Positions 1 to 6,488 of a stretch of DNA of 10,779 bases are shown one piece after another. Where the stretch lies: the NCBI GenBank assembly GCA_005786815.1, contig SYDB01000038.1, forward strand, positions 1-10,779. Reading direction: 5' to 3'. Each line of letters starts with the position of its first letter. The stretch's first letter is position 1. The stretch is from Burkholderiales bacterium (GTDB lineage: Bacteria; Pseudomonadota; Gammaproteobacteria; Burkholderiales; Burkholderiaceae_C). The notes beneath the pieces were generated by a model, which was given only the letters and a program-made list of their open reading frames with translations, searched no databases and had not been told where the DNA came from. The translations under genes were made by a program, and so were the position numbers.

Positions 1-1651
1 CCTCCAGCGTGACCAGCCGATGGTGAGATTGAGCGACCTCTTGTAAAGTTTGTATATCAAGGGGCTTAGCCCAACGCATATTGACTACCGAAGCGTTCAA
101 TGAGTCCGCCACTTTGAGTGCTTCGTACAACAACGGTCCAAAGCACAAAATTGCTAAGTCTTTGCCCTCACGCACGACCTGCGCTTTACCAAACGGCAAT
201 GGCGTTAAATCTTTTTGCACTTGGACGCCAACACCAACGCCCCTGGGGTAGCGCACCGTGACCGCATGGTCTTGTAAGTAGGCAGTGCTGAGGAGTTGAC
301 GGCACTCGTTTTCATCAGCGGGGCATGCCACGCTCATGTTTGGAATACAACGTACAAACGCAATGTCAAACATACCAGCGTGCGTCGGCCCATCGGCTCC
401 GACCAACCCTGCGCGATCCAATGCAAAGACCACGGGTAAATTTTGTAACGCCACATCGTGAATCAGTTGGTCATACGCGCGTTGCAAAAACGTAGAGTAA
501 ATAGCCACCACAGGCTTCAAGCCCTCACACGCCAAGCCCGCCGCAAAAGTGACGGCATGCTGCTCTGCAATTCCTACGTCGTGGTAACGATTAGGGAAGC
601 GCTGGCTGAACTCGACCATGCCAGACCCCTCACGCATAGCGGGCGTAATACCTACCAAACGCGGATCTTTAGCGGCAACATCACAGAGCCATTGACCAAA
701 GACCTGTGTGAATGTGACTTTTGTATTGGCGGCACTGACCAGGCCTATAGAGGGGTTGAATTTTCCAGGCCCGTGGTAAGTCACAGGATCGATTTCGGCT
801 CGTTCGTAGCCTTTTCCTTTACGTGTGACGACGTGTAAAAACTGAGGCCCTTTTGCCTTGGAAAGTTTTTCAAGTGCGTCCACTAATCCGTTCATATCGT
901 GACCATCTATAGGACCCACGTAGGTAAAACCAAGCTTTTCAAAAATAGTGTTCGAGTGGATCAGTGTCTGCGTTTGTTGTTCGATGTGTCTAGCTAAAGC
1001 AAACAAGGGCGGCGCGTTGCGTAGCATCTGCTCGCCTAATTTTTTAGCCTGCGCATAAAAACGCCCAGACATCAACTCTGCCAAGTATTGGTTCAATGCA
1101 CCGACTGGTGGACTGATAGACATGTCGTTGTCATTCAAGATCACCAACAAGTCGCAATTGCTTGTACCGGCATTGTTCAGAGCCTCATAGGCCATACCCG
1201 CGGTCAAAGCTCCATCACCAATGATCGCAACAGCCTTGCGCTGACTGCCCGTGATTTGAGCCGCCTTTGCCATTCCCAAAGCCGCAGAAATGCTGGTCGA
1301 AGAATGCGCGGTTCCAAATGCGTCATAGATACTTTCCTCTCGACGCGGAAAACCACTCAATCCCCCTTTTTGCCGGATGCTGCCCATGCGCGAGTTTCTT
1401 CCCGTCAAAATTTTGTGCGCATACGTTTGGTGACCGACATCCCATACAAGGCGGTCTTCAGGCGTATTAAAAACGTAATGAAGTGCTATGGTTAATTCAA
1501 CGGTTCCCAAATTGGAACTGAAGTGCCCACCCGTTTGCGACACTGTTTCGATCAAACGCTCGCGCAGATCATTGGCAAGCCCTTGCAGACTTTCACGCGA
1601 TAGCTCTCTCAAATGAGAAGGAGATTGAATCCGCTCTAATAAGGTGTCCAT
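1..1651 (-). CDS. dxs: 1-deoxy-D-xylulose-5-phosphate synthase, 3' end cut by window
   Basis: This enzyme condenses pyruvate and glyceraldehyde 3-phosphate to 1-deoxy-D-xylulose 5-phosphate using thiamine diphosphate, the first step of the MEP pathway, in the cytoplasm. The frame is open from an ATG at 1651 to the window edge, giving 550 residues of a family usually about 620-640 long, so roughly the last 75-85 residues are missing. Visible motifs are the N-terminal [10 protein letters not shown] (about 40-49), WDVGHQ (70-75), the thiamine-binding GDG (145-147) with LNDND (172-176), the catalytic-type Glu in [10 protein letters not shown] (E363), and [15 protein letters not shown] further on. 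The reading ends in RLVTLE, where the C-terminal domain continues. The start fits the family N-terminus but has no clear Shine-Dalgarno. It diverges from bchI and has a probable PpsR-type operator upstream. It may be a second, photosynthesis-dedicated dxs copy; that cannot be told from this window. Confidence 0.96.
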   Translation of the reverse strand, partial: MDTLLERIQSPSHLRELSRESLQGLANDLRERLIETVSQTGGHFSSNLGTVELTIALHYVFNTPEDRLVWDVGHQTYAHKILTGRNSRMGSIRQKGGLSGFPRREESIYDAFGTAHSSTSISAALGMAKAAQITGSQRKAVAIIGDGALTAGMAYEALNNAGTSNCDLLVILNDNDMSISPPVGALNQYLAELMSGRFYAQAKKLGEQMLRNAPPLFALARHIEQQTQTLIHSNTIFEKLGFTYVGPIDGHDMNGLVDALEKLSKAKGPQFLHVVTRKGKGYERAEIDPVTYHGPGKFNPSIGLVSAANTKVTFTQVFGQWLCDVAAKDPRLVGITPAMREGSGMVEFSQRFPNRYHDVGIAEQHAVTFAAGLACEGLKPVVAIYSTFLQRAYDQLIHDVALQNLPVVFALDRAGLVGADGPTHAGMFDIAFVRCIPNMSVACPADENECRQLLSTAYLQDHAVTVRYPRGVGVGVQVQKDLTPLPFGKAQVVREGKDLAILCFGPLLYEALKVADSLNASVVNMRWAKPLDIQTLQEVAQSHHRLVTLE

Positions 1652-1682
1652 GTTGGCTTGAATCAAGGGTTGACCAAGCTTT

Positions 1683-1710
1683 AATTTAGCGGGTTTTAAA
1701 AAAACGTCAA
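1683..1710 (-). promoter_or_regulatory. Putative sigma-70-type promoter of dxs
   Basis: On the minus strand there is a TTGACG -35 hexamer (1705-1710), a 16-bp spacer and a TAAATT -10-like hexamer (1683-1688). Transcription would start near 1675, leaving a leader of about 25 nt before the dxs ATG at 1651. The -35 lies inside the left arm of the 1705-1722 palindrome, so a bound repressor would block polymerase. The -10 matches consensus at four of six positions. Predicted only by eye. Confidence 0.45.
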
Positions 1711-1722
1711 GTTAAATTGACA
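1705..1722 (-). promoter_or_regulatory. PpsR/CrtJ-like operator (TGT-N12-ACG) upstream of dxs
   Basis: Read on the minus strand the site is TGT-N12-ACG, one base off the PpsR/CrtJ consensus TGT-N12-ACA. It contains perfect 5-bp arms GTCAA and TTGAC separated by six bases (1706-1721). It matches the bchI-side site (1854-1871) at 15 of 18 positions, including the shared AATTTA core and CTTGAC. PpsR/CrtJ represses pigment genes in purple bacteria under oxygen or light; its use here is inferred from the motif and context. Confidence 0.55.
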
Positions 1723-1814
1723 CTTTTAAGCATATTTTTAGTGACAACACCTAGAAAACTAAGGGTTTCCCTATATTAAATAGCTCATTAATTGGATTTA
1801 TTAACTAAAATCTA

Positions 1815-1838
1815 CGCTGCTCATACCTTAGGGCAGCG
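1815..1838. repeat. Inverted repeat CGCTGC-N12-GCAGCG in the dxs-bchI spacer
   Basis: CGCTGC at 1815-1820 and GCAGCG at 1833-1838 are perfect inverted repeats 12 bases apart. They are GC-rich within an otherwise AT-rich spacer and end 15 bp before the PpsR-like site at 1854. This could be a second regulator's operator or a small hairpin. There is no following T-run on either side to make it an intrinsic terminator. I do not recognise the motif. Confidence 0.4.
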
Positions 1839-1853
1839 CTATAAAGTTAGAAG

Positions 1854-1871
1854 TGTAAATTTACCTTGACA
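1854..1871 (+). promoter_or_regulatory. PpsR/CrtJ operator (perfect TGT-N12-ACA) upstream of bchI
   Basis: TGT at 1854-1856 and ACA at 1869-1871 are exactly 12 bases apart, the consensus spacing for PpsR/CrtJ. The outer six bases on each side (TGTAAA and TTGACA) are inverted repeats at five of six positions, and a 10-bp palindrome GTAAATTTAC lies inside at 1855-1864. The right arm is also the TTGACA -35 hexamer of the proposed bchI promoter, the overlap expected for repression. No binding data are available to me. Confidence 0.65.
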
Positions 1872-1894
1872 GTTTGCCGGCTCTTTTGGATGAT
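1866..1894 (+). promoter_or_regulatory. Putative bchID promoter
   Basis: A perfect TTGACA -35 (1866-1871) is followed after 17 bp by GATGAT (1889-1894), which matches the TATAAT -10 at four of six positions. Transcription would begin near 1901, about 30 nt before the bchI ATG at 1932. The -35 is embedded in the PpsR-like palindrome. The strong -35 with a weak -10 is compatible with a regulated promoter. Confidence 0.5.
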
Positions 1895-1931
1895 TGCATC
1901 TGTGAAATCATCGAACTAATAAAAATCAGTT

Positions 1932-2972
1932 ATGGCAACCACGTTTCCTTTTGCAGCCATTGTCGGTCAAGACGAAATGACGTTGGCCATTCAAGTTGTC
2001 GCCATTGACCCCACCGTTGGCGGAGTTTTGGTCTTAGGAGATAGGGGCACCGGCAAATCAACCGCCGTCAGAGCTTTGGCTGACTTGTTACCTCCCATTC
2101 AAGTCGTGAAGGGATGTCCTTATAAATGTGACCCCACCAAACCTGCACAGGCTTGTCCCGTATGTCAGTCGCACAAGAAATTGAATGCTGGTCAAACGAT
2201 CAAGTTACCTACAGAACGCAGGCCAGTCAGCGTGGTGGACTTGCCATTAGGCGCCACAGAAGACCGTATTGTGGGTGCGCTCGATTTAGAAAAAGCCTTG
2301 TCGCAAGGCGTCAAGGAATTTTCACCTGGGTTGTTAGCCCAAGCACACCGTGGTTTTTTGTACATCGACGAAGTGAATTTGTTGGACGACCATTTGGTCG
2401 ATCTGTTAATTGACGTTGCGGCCTCTGGCGAAAATCTGGTCGAACGAGAGGGATTGAGCATTCGACATCCTGCTCGGTTCGTTTTGGTGGGTAGCGGCAA
2501 CCCCGAAGAAGGAGAGCTTCGCCCCCAACTTCTGGACCGTTTTGGCTTATCGGTACAAGTGAAAACACCCCAAGATGTGGCACTGCGCGTGGAAGTGATC
2601 AAGCGACGAGACGCATTTGACAAAGACCCCGATGCCTACAAAGCCCAATGGCAAAATGAGAGTGACAAACTTCAAAAACGTATTGTCAAAGCCCGCAAAC
2701 TGCTGGACTCAGTGGTGGTCGACGACGACATGCTTACGCTTTGCGCAACGTTATGCCAGCAACTTGGCACCGATGGCTTACGCGCTGAATTAACGCTTTT
2801 ACGGGCCACGCGCGCGCTGGCGGCAATGCAAGGCAATAAAAAGGTCAAGCCCGAACACCTCAAAACCATCGCGCCTTTGGCCTTGCGCCATCGCCTGAGA
2901 CGCAACCCGCTTGACGATACCGATTCAGGTGAACGCGTCAACAGATGCCTTCAAGATATTCTGAACCCTTGA
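1932..2972 (+). CDS. bchI: Magnesium chelatase ATPase subunit BchI
   Basis: BchI is the AAA+ motor subunit (346 aa) of magnesium chelatase, which inserts Mg2+ into protoporphyrin IX at the branch towards bacteriochlorophyll. It forms ATP-driven rings with BchD that act on the porphyrin-binding BchH. Visible features: Walker A GDRGTGKS (36-43); a four-cysteine segment (C62, C66, C75, C78) like that of other bacterial BchI proteins; Walker B LYIDE (143-147) followed by VNLLDDHLVDLLIDVAASG; the GSGNPEEG sensor region (N190); and an arginine-finger-type LLDRF (R203). A C-terminal helical lid follows. Length and motifs are full for the family. No strong Shine-Dalgarno precedes the ATG, but the N-terminus FPFAAIVGQDEMTLAIQ is where the family begins. 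It is followed after 9 bp by bchD, so the two are co-transcribed. Confidence 0.98.
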   Translation: MATTFPFAAIVGQDEMTLAIQVVAIDPTVGGVLVLGDRGTGKSTAVRALADLLPPIQVVKGCPYKCDPTKPAQACPVCQSHKKLNAGQTIKLPTERRPVSVVDLPLGATEDRIVGALDLEKALSQGVKEFSPGLLAQAHRGFLYIDEVNLLDDHLVDLLIDVAASGENLVEREGLSIRHPARFVLVGSGNPEEGELRPQLLDRFGLSVQVKTPQDVALRVEVIKRRDAFDKDPDAYKAQWQNESDKLQKRIVKARKLLDSVVVDDDMLTLCATLCQQLGTDGLRAELTLLRATRALAAMQGNKKVKPEHLKTIAPLALRHRLRRNPLDDTDSGERVNRCLQDILNP

Positions 2973-2981
2973 GTCTTGTGC

Positions 2982-4904
2982 ATGGCAGATGACTTGAAAG
3001 GTCTTGAAACGTGGAACGATGCCATGACATCGTTGCAACTGCTGCAAATTGACTCGCATGGCTGGGGTGGCATTTGGATACGTACTCCATTTGGGCCTGT
3101 GCGTGAACTCTGGTTAAGACACCTTTCTGAAACGGGACTGAACACCGTCAAGTTGCCCGGCAATATCGATGTAGAACGCTTATTGGGTGGCATTGATTTG
3201 TCGCGTACGCTGCAAACTGGCCTTTTGCAGATGCAAACGGGTTTGTTACAACAAGCAGACCTTGGTCTGGTCTGCATCAGCATGGCAGAACGCTTTCCAA
3301 CAGCCTTGATTGCACCCATGACTCAAGCCATGGACACACAATCATTGCCGCCTTTAAAAATCAACAACACAGAATCCTCGGTTCGAACGCTATTTGGGGT
3401 GGTGGCATTGGATGAATCCATGGCAGATGATCCACCCATGAGCCCCGCCCTTGCGGAGCGTTTAGGCTTGTGGTTTGACCTGCAAGACATCGCGCCTTCA
3501 GATGTATTTGACGTCTCACTGAACACCCACTCAGACGACAGCGCTCTTGACGTAATGGGCATTCAAATTGCACCCGACGCCTTGGCACGCATGAAACAAA
3601 CATTGCCCCATATCCAATGGACCGACGAACAAGTATTGGCTGTTTGCAGTACCGCTCAGGGTTTAGGCATTGACTCCTTGCGCGTCCCGACCTTGGCATT
3701 GCGTGTGGCATGCTGCCACGCCGCTTTGCATGCACGTAACCACATAGCAGACGAAGACTTAGCCTTTGCTGCGCGGCGCGTGTTAGCGCCTCGCGCCACC
3801 CAACTTCCTCCACCTGCTGAAAATGCTTCAGATACAGAACCTCAAAACAGCTCAGATTCTTCAGCTGAGCCAGACCAAGCGCAAGAGCAGAGTTCCAACT
3901 CTCTCGAGCCGACTGAGACGCCTAATCCGTCAGAGTCAGCGAAGGACGAAGAAGACACTTCTTCAACCGATACATCTGAAGAAGACACAAACACGCAAGA
4001 TAAAGCCCCTTCAGATCTACCCTCTTCTGAAAAACTTCAAGAAATGATGATTGCAGCTGCATTGGCCAGTCTTCCACCCGATGTGTTGGAGGGTTTGCTG
4101 ACCAAACCAGGTCGCAACCTTGGCAACACCTCTGGAAGATCTGGACAATTTCGATCGGGCATGCAACGTGGAAGGCCTTTGCCACCCAGAACTGGGCGGC
4201 CAGGCGGGCATGCACGTTTGCACATCTTGTCGACCTTAAGAGCCGCAGCGCCTAAACAGCGCTTAAGAGGCAATACGCAACAGGGGCGCGTTGCCATTCG
4301 GTCTGAGGACTTTCATGTTCACCGTTACCAGCAACATAGCGCAAGCTGTTTGATCTTGGCGCTCGATGCTTCTGGCTCAGCAGCACTGCAACGGTTGGCG
4401 GAGGCGAAGGGCGCGGTGGAGCTTTTGCTCCAACAGTCCTACGCGCGTAGAGACAGCGTTTGCATTGTGTCTTTCAAAGGTGCGAAAGCCCAATTGCTGC
4501 TTCCTATGACACGTTCATTGGTTCGCGCAAAGCGCGCCATGATGGGCCTGCCTGGCGGCGGCGGCACGCCCCTGGCACTTGCTTTGAAAATGGCTTGCGA
4601 GCAAGCTACACAACTACAACGACAAGGTGTGACACCTATTTTGGTGGTTCTAAGTGATGGCCGTGCCAACGTCAACCTGCAAGGATTGGGGGGACGCGCG
4701 CAAGCACAAGCGGATGCGCAGCAATGGGCAGCGCAATGGCGACAGACTGGCCATCGTTGTTTGTGGATCGACACCTCACTGCAGCCCGACACCCAAGTGC
4801 AAAACATGGCGCAGACGATGGGGGGAAGTTATCTGCCTATGCCTCAAGTGCAAGCTCAACGCATGGCCTCTGCTATGGAAAATTTACGGCGACAAGCCGT
4901 TTAG
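2982..4904 (+). CDS. bchD: Magnesium chelatase subunit BchD
   Basis: BchD (640 aa) is the platform subunit of magnesium chelatase that couples the BchI ring to BchH. The N-terminal third resembles an AAA+ module that has lost a recognisable Walker A. Residues about 275-350 are a Ser/Glu/Asp/Pro-rich linker. The C-terminal part is a von Willebrand A (integrin I) domain with a complete MIDAS: DASGS (462-466), the Thr of GGGGTPL (T529) and SDGRAN (D559). The GRSGQFRSGMQRGRPLPPRTG stretch before it is basic and typical of the family. I chose the ATG at 2982 because the only earlier start is a TTG at 2976; using that adds two residues. The gene ends 27 bp from a convergent dehydrogenase gene, and no bchO follows, unlike the bchIDO order common in purple bacteria. 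Confidence 0.97.
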   Translation: MADDLKGLETWNDAMTSLQLLQIDSHGWGGIWIRTPFGPVRELWLRHLSETGLNTVKLPGNIDVERLLGGIDLSRTLQTGLLQMQTGLLQQADLGLVCISMAERFPTALIAPMTQAMDTQSLPPLKINNTESSVRTLFGVVALDESMADDPPMSPALAERLGLWFDLQDIAPSDVFDVSLNTHSDDSALDVMGIQIAPDALARMKQTLPHIQWTDEQVLAVCSTAQGLGIDSLRVPTLALRVACCHAALHARNHIADEDLAFAARRVLAPRATQLPPPAENASDTEPQNSSDSSAEPDQAQEQSSNSLEPTETPNPSESAKDEEDTSSTDTSEEDTNTQDKAPSDLPSSEKLQEMMIAAALASLPPDVLEGLLTKPGRNLGNTSGRSGQFRSGMQRGRPLPPRTGRPGGHARLHILSTLRAAAPKQRLRGNTQQGRVAIRSEDFHVHRYQQHSASCLILALDASGSAALQRLAEAKGAVELLLQQSYARRDSVCIVSFKGAKAQLLLPMTRSLVRAKRAMMGLPGGGGTPLALALKMACEQATQLQRQGVTPILVVLSDGRANVNLQGLGGRAQAQADAQQWAAQWRQTGHRCLWIDTSLQPDTQVQNMAQTMGGSYLPMPQVQAQRMASAMENLRRQAV

Positions 4905-4931
4905 AGAATTAAAAAGCACAAGACACAGACT

Positions 4932-5852
4932 TCATTTTTCTTTTTCAGTGCGCGCCAATGTTCTTTCTCGCTCCCTAGGTCCAAAGCTCGATGCCAAGGC
5001 CCCCTCTGTTGCCAAGCCCTCTAGATAAGACTTCTCAATTTCAGGCGCTGCTTTGAGAAGTTCGCGCTCAGCAAATGGCAAATGGAGCAACGCCCTCAGG
5101 CCAAACAAAATTCGCACCCAACCGGGCAACCACACCCTACTTTGGCGCTTTGACATTGCGCGAACAACCACACGGGCTGTTTCTTGCGCAGATGTTTCTT
5201 TGTTTAAAAGGCTAGGCATAGTTGCGCGCAACCGCACAAAACCAGGATGCAAAGCACCCTCTGCAACCAGAGGGGTGCTCACCCAACTTGCATACAGTAC
5301 GCCTACTCCAACACTATGGGACGCGAGCTCTAGGCGCAGCACATTGGCCATGGCTTCCACTGCAGACTTGCTTGCGGCATAGGCTGACATGGCTGGCGGG
5401 TGTGCAAAGGACGACACAGACGCATTGATCAAAACATAACCTCGCTGCTGTATCAAAGCTGGAAGCGCAGATCGCACGGTATTGAAAACACCAAAAATAT
5501 TCACCTCTACACAGCGTTGCCAGGCTTGTGGATCGACATAAGCCACGGGCCCAAAAGCCGCCACCCCTGCATTCGCAAACACCACATCCATACGATGGTG
5601 CACAGACAGGGTTTTAGCGACTACATCAACCATCGCTGTCATCTGGGTCACGTCAGCAACACAATAGAAGGTGTCTGCACCGCATTGCTGCGCCATCAGC
5701 GCAAGTGGCTCCTCATCGCAATCCACCAAGACTGGAATTCCCCCGCTGCGCACAACTTCTAAAGCAGTCGCGGCACCAATTCCAGAGGCAGCGCCAGTGA
5801 TCAATACAACCAGGCCCTTGAGCGGCAACCTATCCGCATGAATAGAACTCAC
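4932..5852 (-). CDS. Short-chain dehydrogenase/reductase of unknown substrate
   Basis: This is a classical SDR of 306 aa. It has the Rossmann dinucleotide motif TGAASGIG (19-26), an acidic residue ending the second strand (D44, suggesting NAD preference), NAG (94-96), the catalytic Ser in the INASVSS segment (S145), and YAASK (Y158, K162). The C-terminal 80 residues extend past the core with a hydrophobic patch WLPGWVRILFGLRALLHLPF, which may touch the membrane or bind a lipid substrate. I chose the GTG at 5852: it overlaps the stop of the upstream membrane-protein gene as GTGA, and GAAGGG (5856-5861) sits just before it. An ATG at 5942 would add 30 residues overlapping that gene and resembling no SDR start. 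It is last in the acsF-to-SDR run, so a role in carotenoid, isoprenoid or tetrapyrrole metabolism is possible but unproven. Confidence 0.88.
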   Translation of the reverse strand: MSSIHADRLPLKGLVVLITGAASGIGAATALEVVRSGGIPVLVDCDEEPLALMAQQCGADTFYCVADVTQMTAMVDVVAKTLSVHHRMDVVFANAGVAAFGPVAYVDPQAWQRCVEVNIFGVFNTVRSALPALIQQRGYVLINASVSSFAHPPAMSAYAASKSAVEAMANVLRLELASHSVGVGVLYASWVSTPLVAEGALHPGFVRLRATMPSLLNKETSAQETARVVVRAMSKRQSRVWLPGWVRILFGLRALLHLPFAERELLKAAPEIEKSYLEGLATEGALASSFGPRERERTLARTEKEK

Positions 5853-6301
5853 AGGCCCTTCGTGACCATGAAATACACAATGGGCAACGGAAGCACCGTG
5901 GCAAATGCACCTGCTATTTGCCAGATACGTGAGAGCCGCCAATAGTCTTCACAAACCGTATCAGTGTTGCGCAACAAAGAACGTTGCTTGAGTTGTATAG
6001 GCACCAAGACAAACAACCAAATCAAACCCGAAAAGGCAAGTAAGCCATAGGACCATTGAATCCATGGATGCCCTTCCCCTCCACCAAAGTTCTCAGCCAT
6101 GCCATGTCCTGTCCAGACCACCCCCAATGAACCGAGCAAAGTAAACGCTAGGTCTGTGATCAGCACCATGCGGTTGCTAAATTGAATAATGGCATGGTTG
6201 CGTGTGCGCTCCGCCAGCAAAGCCCATACACCACTCACAATCACGTTGCCCAAAAACAAACAGGCACAGACCAAATGCACTAATTTAAGATTAATGTCCA
6301 T
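5849..6301 (-). CDS. DUF2269-like four-helix membrane protein
   Basis: This 150-aa inner-membrane protein has four likely spans at about 5-29, 46-66, 82-103 and 125-146. The opening LKLVHLVCACLFLGNVIVSG (H9) and the ERTRNHAIIQFSNRMVLITD stretch resemble the DUF2269 family (recognised from memory). Further histidines at 66 and 78 flank the second loop. The layout is reminiscent of HemJ/CopD-like proteins, some of which bind heme through a first-helix His; that relation is inference. I chose the ATG at 6301 because AAAGG (6307-6311) lies 5 nt upstream and the family begins there; starting at 6346 would add 15 residues. The start lies inside the last codons of the upstream 62-aa gene (11-bp overlap) and the stop overlaps the SDR start by 4 bp, so all three look translationally coupled. 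Confidence 0.82.
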   Translation of the reverse strand: MDINLKLVHLVCACLFLGNVIVSGVWALLAERTRNHAIIQFSNRMVLITDLAFTLLGSLGVVWTGHGMAENFGGGEGHPWIQWSYGLLAFSGLIWLFVLVPIQLKQRSLLRNTDTVCEDYWRLSRIWQIAGAFATVLPLPIVYFMVTKGL

Positions 6302-6479
6302 GAGGACCTTTTTCCACATCGGAATCTCCAGATCCTGTGGAGGCATTCATAGCCTGGTCTTGCTCAGCTTCTCTCTGTTTGCGAGTGATCTCTTTAGCGC
6401 GACGCAAATCGCGGAATTGCCAGCCGACAAAGAGAATTCCGGCAACAACCAACACAAGTACTTCAACAATTTTCAGCAT
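6291..6479 (-). CDS. Small single-span membrane protein of unknown function
   Basis: A 62-aa protein with one hydrophobic helix (about 4-22), then a strongly charged, Arg/Lys/Glu-rich helix (23-42, RDLRRAKEITRKQREAEQ) and a flexible Gly/Ser/Asp tail ending in HGH. Basic residues after the span predict a cytoplasmic C-terminus. I do not recognise a family. It starts 9 nt after the crtB stop with no clear Shine-Dalgarno, as expected if ribosomes re-initiate after crtB. Its last codons contain the ribosome-binding site and start of the DUF2269-like gene. Small one-span proteins in photosynthesis clusters are often assembly factors or subunits, but nothing in the sequence fixes the role. Confidence 0.75.
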   Translation of the reverse strand: MLKIVEVLVLVVAGILFVGWQFRDLRRAKEITRKQREAEQDQAMNASTGSGDSDVEKGPHGH

Positions 6480-6488
6480 GTAAAGTGT

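Noticed and set aside
458..1495. Plus-strand open frames of 126, 135 and 67 codons
   Set aside because: They lie opposite dxs, whose minus-strand frame is continuous and full of conserved motifs; the plus-strand translations resemble nothing and have no ribosome-binding sites.
1657..1667. Short palindrome CTTGA-A-TCAAG just upstream of dxs as an FNR-type site
   Set aside because: FNR/FnrL sites need TTGAT-N4-ATCAA spacing; this one has a single central base and lies in the leader, so it is probably chance.
1717..1722. Plus-strand TTGACA as an additional bchI promoter
   Set aside because: No reasonable -10 lies 16-18 bp downstream; it is better explained as an arm of the dxs-side operator palindrome.
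2976..2981. TTG start for bchD at 2976
   Set aside because: It adds only two residues and is a rare start codon; the ATG at 2982 is simpler. Neither has a good Shine-Dalgarno, so it is not fully excluded.
2192..4807. Minus-strand open frames across bchI and bchD
   Set aside because: All are shadows of clearly coding plus-strand frames, with Arg/Ser/Cys-rich, low-complexity translations.
4905..4931. Terminator between convergent bchD and the SDR gene
   Set aside because: The 27-bp gap has A- and T-rich stretches but no stem-loop on either strand.
6302..6346. 15-residue extension of the DUF2269-like protein (MPPQDLEIPMWKKVL)
   Set aside because: The ATG at 6301 has AAAGG at the right distance and the hydrophobic first span follows at once; the extension lies wholly within the preceding gene's coding region.
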